A stretch of 64,000 bases of DNA from Salinadaptatus halalkaliphilus (GTDB taxonomy: Archaea > Halobacteriota > Halobacteria > Halobacteriales > Natrialbaceae): the NCBI RefSeq assembly GCF_006543045.1, contig NZ_RBZW01000058.1, positions 186,001 through 250,000 of the forward strand, in the 5' to 3' direction. Within the stretch, counting starts at the first letter, position 1. Each line of letters starts with the position of its first letter. Shown piece by piece: positions 60,563 through 64,000 of this stretch. A program made the translations under genes and the position numbers. Below the pieces are notes generated by a model, which saw nothing but the letters and a program-made list of their open reading frames with translations, was not told the origin of the DNA and did no database searches.

Positions 60563-61951
60563 ATGCACGTCTCTATCGTCGGCAGCGGCTACGTCGGGAC
60601 CACCGTCGCGGCCTGTCTCGCGGACCTCGGCCACGACATCGTCAACGTCGAGATCGACCCCGATACCGTCGACGCGATCAACGCCGGCGAGGCACCGATC
60701 CACGAACCGGGACTCCAGGAGCGAATCGAGGCCCACGCCGGCGACCGCCTGCGGGCGACGACCGACTACGATGCACTCCTCGAGACCGATCTCACCTTCC
60801 TCTGTCTCCCCACGCCGAGTGCCGACGACGGCAGCCTCGAGCTGGGGCCGATGCGGTCGGGAGCTCGCTCGCTGGGTCAGACCCTCGCCGACAAGGCGGA
60901 CGATCACCTCGTCGTCGTCAAGAGCACGGTCCTCCCGGGGACGACCGAGGACGTCGTCGGCCCCATCGTCGCCGAGGCGTCGGGTACCGCGGTCGGCGAC
61001 GGCCTCGAGTTGGCGATGAACCCGGAGTTCCTCCGGATGGGCACCGCCGTCGAGGACTTTCTCGAACCCGACAAGATCGTGATCGGCGCGACCAACGAGG
61101 GCGCAGCCGCCACCCTCCGCGAGCTCTACGCACCGATCCTCGAGGGCGAGGTCCAGGCCGTCTCGAGCGTCGCGGCTGCGGACGGCTCGAGCGAGCGTGC
61201 CGACGACTCGAGCGTCGAGATAGCCACCTCGGAGCCGACCGCGACGCCGGACCTCGTCGAGACCGACCTCCGCGAGGCCGAACTCATCAAGTACGCCAAC
61301 AACGCCTTCCTGGCGGCGAAAGTCTCGCTGGTCAACGACCTCGGAAACGTCGCCAAGGAGTACGGCGCCGACGCCTACGAGGTGCTCGAGGCCGTCGGGC
61401 TCGACGATCGGATCTCCGAACGCTTCATGCGCTCGGGACTTGGCTGGGGCGGCTCCTGTTTCCCGAAAGACGTCGACGCGATCCGGGCCGGCGCCCGAGA
61501 GCAAGGCTACCAGCCCGACCTGCTGGATGCCGCCGTCTCGGTCAACGACACCCAGCCACGGCGACTGGTCGACCTGCTCGCCGACCACGTCGACCTCGAG
61601 GGCGCCACCATCGCGGTCCTCGGACTCTCGTTCAAGCCGGGCACCGACGACATCAGGAAGTCACGCGCGCTCGACGTGATCGATCACCTCCTCGAGGCCG
61701 GCGCAGCGCCCGTCGCCTACGACCCCGTCGCCGTCGAAAACGTCCGGGAGACGTATCCTGATCTCGAGATTGCCTACGCCGAGTCGGCCGCCGACGCACT
61801 CGAGGGAGCCGACGGCGCGGTCGTCGCGACCGACTGGCCCGAGTTCGACGACCTCTCCTTCGAGGGAATGGCTCGCCGCGTGCTCGTCGACGGCCGCCGG
61901 ATCGATGTCGACGAGGACGCACTCGAGGTCTACGAAGGGCTGACCTGGTAG
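60563..61951 (+). CDS. UDP-glucose 6-dehydrogenase (AglM-type)
   Basis: A 462-aa UDP-sugar dehydrogenase, oxidising UDP-glucose (or a related sugar) to the uronate used in glycans. N-terminal NAD domain HVSIVGSGYVGTTVAACLAD; conserved AELIKYANNAFLAAKVS; catalytic Cys299 in GWGGSCFPKDVDA; UDP-binding C-terminal domain with SFKPGTDDIRKSRALD. An acidic low-complexity insert of about 35 residues (SSERADDSSVEIATSEPTAT) sits just before the central helix and is absent from most relatives. AglM in Haloferax serves N-glycosylation; that role is inferred. Confidence 0.9.
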   Translation: MHVSIVGSGYVGTTVAACLADLGHDIVNVEIDPDTVDAINAGEAPIHEPGLQERIEAHAGDRLRATTDYDALLETDLTFLCLPTPSADDGSLELGPMRSGARSLGQTLADKADDHLVVVKSTVLPGTTEDVVGPIVAEASGTAVGDGLELAMNPEFLRMGTAVEDFLEPDKIVIGATNEGAAATLRELYAPILEGEVQAVSSVAAADGSSERADDSSVEIATSEPTATPDLVETDLREAELIKYANNAFLAAKVSLVNDLGNVAKEYGADAYEVLEAVGLDDRISERFMRSGLGWGGSCFPKDVDAIRAGAREQGYQPDLLDAAVSVNDTQPRRLVDLLADHVDLEGATIAVLGLSFKPGTDDIRKSRALDVIDHLLEAGAAPVAYDPVAVENVRETYPDLEIAYAESAADALEGADGAVVATDWPEFDDLSFEGMARRVLVDGRRIDVDEDALEVYEGLTW

Positions 61952-61990
61952 GACGCGATTCCTGCCGGCCGTGTCCGACACCGACCTCGA

Positions 61991-63148
61991 CTACCGAACC
62001 GTCCGGAAGAACGATCGGACGTCGTCGACGAACAGGTTTGGCACCTCCATCGCGGCGAAGTGCCCGCCCTCGGGCTGGTCCTCCCAGTAGGTGATGTCGT
62101 AGACCGCCTCGGCCCAGGCACGCGGCGTCTTCGTGATTTCCGCCGGATAGCGGGCGTGACCCGTCGGGACGTCGACCGATTCCGGAATCGCCGCGCCGGT
62201 ATCGGTCTCGTAGTAGAGCCGCATCGAGGCGTTGATCGTCTCGGTGAGCCAGTAGACGCTCAGATTGTCGAGCAGGCGATCACGGTCGAAACTCGACTCG
62301 AGGTCGTCCCCACAGTCGCTCCAGCCGTGGAACTTCTCGACGATCCAGCCCGCCAGTCCGATCGGCGAGTCGTTCAGTCCGTACGCGAGCGTCTGCGGTT
62401 TGGTGCCCTGAATCTCCTGATAGGCCGTCTCTCGTTCGCGAAACGTCTTCGTCTCCTGGTAGTCGGCTTTGCCCTGTTCGGAGAGACCCTCCATGGGATC
62501 GGCGAGCGACGACGGCTTGACGAACAGCATGTTCATGTGGATCGCCTCGAGTCGCTCCGGATACCGCGCTCCCAGGATCGCCGTTATCAACGACCCCCAG
62601 TCGCCGCCCTGTGCGAAATAGGACTCGTAGCCGAGTCGGTCCATCAATGTCGCGAACGTCTCGGCGATCCGTCGAACCCCCCAACCGGACTCCCGAGTCG
62701 GCCCGGAGAAGCCGAAGCCGGGCAGCGACGGCGCGACCACGTGGAAGGCGTCGGCCGGGTCGCCCCCGTAGGCCGCCGGATCGGTGAGCGGCCCGAGGAC
62801 GTCGAGAAATTCGGCCACCGAGCCGGGCCAGCCGTGGCTCAACAACAGCGGTTTTGCATCGGGTTCCGGCGATTGCACGTGATAGAAGTGGAGCTGCTGG
62901 CCGTCGATCGTCGTCACGTACTGGTCGAACCGACCGAGACGGTCCTCGAGGGTCCCCCAGTCGTACTCCGTCCGCCAGTAGTCACACAGCTCTCGGAGAT
63001 GGTTCCGATCGGTTCCATACTGCCACCCCGCCTCGGGAAGCTGATCGGGCCACCGGGCCTCGTCTAACCGCCGTTGGAGGTCTTCGATTGCGTCTCGAGA
63101 AACGGTCACGTCGAACGGCTGGATCTCGGTTTCGGTCTCTGAACTCAT
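61991..63148 (-). CDS. Epoxide hydrolase (EHN family, alpha/beta hydrolase)
   Basis: A 385-aa hydrolase. Residues about 10-110 are the epoxide hydrolase N-terminal domain (RLDEARWPDQLPEAGWQYGT). The alpha/beta core shows the oxyanion motif LLSHGWPGSVAEF, nucleophile Asp183 in AQGGDWGSLI, and catalytic His363 in PEGGHFAAMEVP. It should open epoxides to diols; substrate unknown. No signal peptide. ATG at 63148 preferred over 63169 by domain position. Confidence 0.9.
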   Translation of the reverse strand: MSSETETEIQPFDVTVSRDAIEDLQRRLDEARWPDQLPEAGWQYGTDRNHLRELCDYWRTEYDWGTLEDRLGRFDQYVTTIDGQQLHFYHVQSPEPDAKPLLLSHGWPGSVAEFLDVLGPLTDPAAYGGDPADAFHVVAPSLPGFGFSGPTRESGWGVRRIAETFATLMDRLGYESYFAQGGDWGSLITAILGARYPERLEAIHMNMLFVKPSSLADPMEGLSEQGKADYQETKTFRERETAYQEIQGTKPQTLAYGLNDSPIGLAGWIVEKFHGWSDCGDDLESSFDRDRLLDNLSVYWLTETINASMRLYYETDTGAAIPESVDVPTGHARYPAEITKTPRAWAEAVYDITYWEDQPEGGHFAAMEVPNLFVDDVRSFFRTVR

Positions 63149-63208
63149 GTGTATGCACAGTGGTGACAAGCCACTCTATTCGTACGGTGGATTTGGACGC
63201 GATGGATA

Positions 63209-63370
63209 CTAATATGTACGCCCAAACCGACAATTTCGGTCGCTCGAGAACGAATGGACGAATACGGCACGCTCGCCCTCGAGCGCCGCCGTCATCGCGG
63301 CGACCGGCGCGACGAACGTCCGTCGTGATATCCCTCGAGCCTCCCCGTCGGCTGGTGGTTCGGCGTTCAT
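63209..63370 (-). pseudogene. Possible remnant of a Tat-signal protein N-terminus
   Basis: A 53-codon frame beginning MNAEPPADGEARGISRRTFV, with a twin-arginine SRRTF and a short hydrophobic stretch (APVAAMTAALEG), then a nonsense-like tail ending at TAG. It resembles the start of a haloarchaeal Tat substrate cut off from its body. No clear promoter; could be chance. Confidence 0.25.
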
Positions 63371-63449
63371 GACGGTAAAAATCAAATTCGATTCCGAATG
63401 GTTATTTTGTGGACACTCGTTGCTACTGCACCCGTAATACGTTCTGGTG

Positions 63450-63534
63450 CAGACGGATTGCTGTACCGATTTCCTGGCGCAACCGCCACAAGGAACGCGG
63501 TTTCGCCGGAACTGGCTGGCAGCAACCGGATCAG
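63450..63534. repeat. Degenerate palindromic element, copy 8
   Basis: GCAGACGGATTGCTGTACCG...GGCTGGCAGCAACCGGATCA, 85 bp. It matches copies 2 and 5 in both arms (CTGGCGCAACCGC / GCGGTTTCGCCGG), but the TGA flanks and terminal TACGG/CCGTA have mutated. An old, decaying copy. Confidence 0.7.
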
Positions 63535-63604
63535 TCTCGGCGCACCCGCGGTCGGCCCGCGCTTGTGCCGAAAACCGGGAGAAAGGCCGACGTGACGAGG
63601 TAAC

Positions 63605-64000
63605 TTACTCGAAGCCGCCTCGGTGGACGATTTCGTCGACGGGTTTGCGACCGCTCGGCTGTTCGCGCTCGCGAAGCTCGTCGGAGAGCGTCTCTGGCGG
63701 TGCGCGTTCGCCGACGGCGAACATGGCCTCGACGGCGTACTCCTCCGGCACGTCGAGTTCCTCGGCGGCACCGTCGTAGTCGAAGCCAGCCATCCCGTGG
63801 ACGGCGAGGCCACGACGTGCACCCTCGAGCGCGAGGTTTTGCCAGGCCGCACCGGTGTCGAAGGAGTGGACCGGTGCCGGTTCGCCGTTGTGATCGAACG
63901 TCGTCTTCGAGACGATCACGGCGAGCAGGCCCGCGTCGGCCGCCCACGCGTTCCCTTCGCTCAGGAGGTCGACGAAGGTCTCCCACTCCTCGTCCTCGGG
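63605..64000 (-). CDS. Nitroreductase family protein, N-terminus beyond the window
   Basis: 131 C-terminal residues; the frame is open to the window end. Nitroreductase features are LLAVIVSKTTFDHNG, then VHSFDTGAAWQNLALEGARR, GLAVHGMAGFDYD and the C-terminal PEEYAVEAMFAVGERA, the FMN-binding second half of the fold. It reduces nitro or quinone compounds with NAD(P)H; substrate unknown. Confidence 0.88.
   Translation of the reverse strand, partial: PEDEEWETFVDLLSEGNAWAADAGLLAVIVSKTTFDHNGEPAPVHSFDTGAAWQNLALEGARRGLAVHGMAGFDYDGAAEELDVPEEYAVEAMFAVGERAPPETLSDELREREQPSGRKPVDEIVHRGGFE

Larger units (their letters stand above)
63149..63604. other. Intergenic region with degenerate element and a possible gene remnant
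   Basis: About 455 bases containing a possible Tat-signal remnant (63209-63370, minus) and degenerate element copy 8 (63450-63534). No intact gene is supported. Confidence 0.5.

Noticed and set aside
3873-63534. Reading the palindromic repeats as CRISPR repeats or as intrinsic terminators
   Set aside because: They are dispersed rather than arrayed with spacers, lie in both orientations, one interrupts a gene, and they lack T-tracts; TGA direct repeats point to insertion.
1-64000. tRNA, rRNA and known small RNA genes
   Set aside because: No T-arm consensus (GGTTCGAATCC-like) or rRNA-like conserved blocks were found in intergenic DNA by eye; a covariance-model search would be the decisive test.

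Overview
The window is chromosomal DNA from a halophilic archaeon (class Halobacteria). Supporting signs are the very GC-rich, acid-rich coding sequence, twin-arginine lipoprotein signals (SRRTYLQLG...LAGC), leaderless genes with a TATA-like box 27-30 nt upstream, archaeal markers (L21e, RpoF, DUF655, SecE, Spt5, RNase J, isopentenyl phosphate kinase) and an archaeal-type chemotaxis set. A member of the Natrialbaceae is my best guess, but the genus cannot be read from the sequence. No rRNA, tRNA, CRISPR array, transposase or prophage was seen.

Layout. 1-4.3 kb: ETF electron-transfer operon (etfB partial, etfA, fixC fused to a FixX-like ferredoxin, then a small conserved gene). 4.5-8.4 kb: spermidine/putrescine-type ABC importer, converging on phoU. 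9.4-14.6 kb: an eight-PAS soluble histidine kinase and an MgtE magnesium transporter. 14.9-18.5 kb: a flavin reductase and a korAB-type 2-oxoacid:ferredoxin oxidoreductase. 18.7-20.0 kb: rpl21e-rpoF-DUF655. 20.2-21.9 kb: thiolase and a glyoxalase-like protein. 22.1-34.3 kb: three two-gene cassettes of CPA2-type cation:proton antiporters, separated by a decayed F420-dependent oxidoreductase gene and by a universal stress protein plus a small membrane protein. 34.4-37.9 kb: accessory genes, including a lipoprotein gene split by a palindromic insertion. 38.1-45.8 kb: chemotaxis region (two CheW, a ParA-like ATPase, CheB, CheA, CheD, a RAD55/KaiC-like ATPase). 45.9-50.2 kb: phosphatidylserine decarboxylase, HtrA-like protease, SecE-Spt5, zinc finger and PHP proteins. 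50.5-58.9 kb: isoprenoid lipid genes (idsA, RNase J, ipk, mvk) interrupted by an amino acid permease-USP fusion and a lipoprotein. 59-64 kb: membrane protein, HTH regulator, UDP-sugar dehydrogenase, epoxide hydrolase and a partial nitroreductase.

Two things stand out. (1) Each antiporter cassette is one type-A gene followed by one type-B gene. In all three, the B start and A stop share an 8-bp ATGNNNTGA overlap preceded by a GGRGGTGA ribosome-binding site. A subunits have a degenerate RCK nucleotide-binding loop, while two of three B subunits keep GxGxxG. The TM5-like ion-site pair is QD in all A subunits but ED, DD or QD in B. This suggests obligate heteromeric antiporters. (2) A dispersed, nearly palindromic element of about 80 bp (TACGG...CCGTA) occurs eight times, plus one related member, and is flanked by direct TGA repeats in all well-preserved copies. 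Removing one copy with one TGA restores the reading frame of the broken lipoprotein gene exactly. Removing another turns an ATG start back into a GTG start. The element therefore looks like a small non-autonomous mobile element whose TGA target and terminal A preserve stop codons and rebuild start codons.
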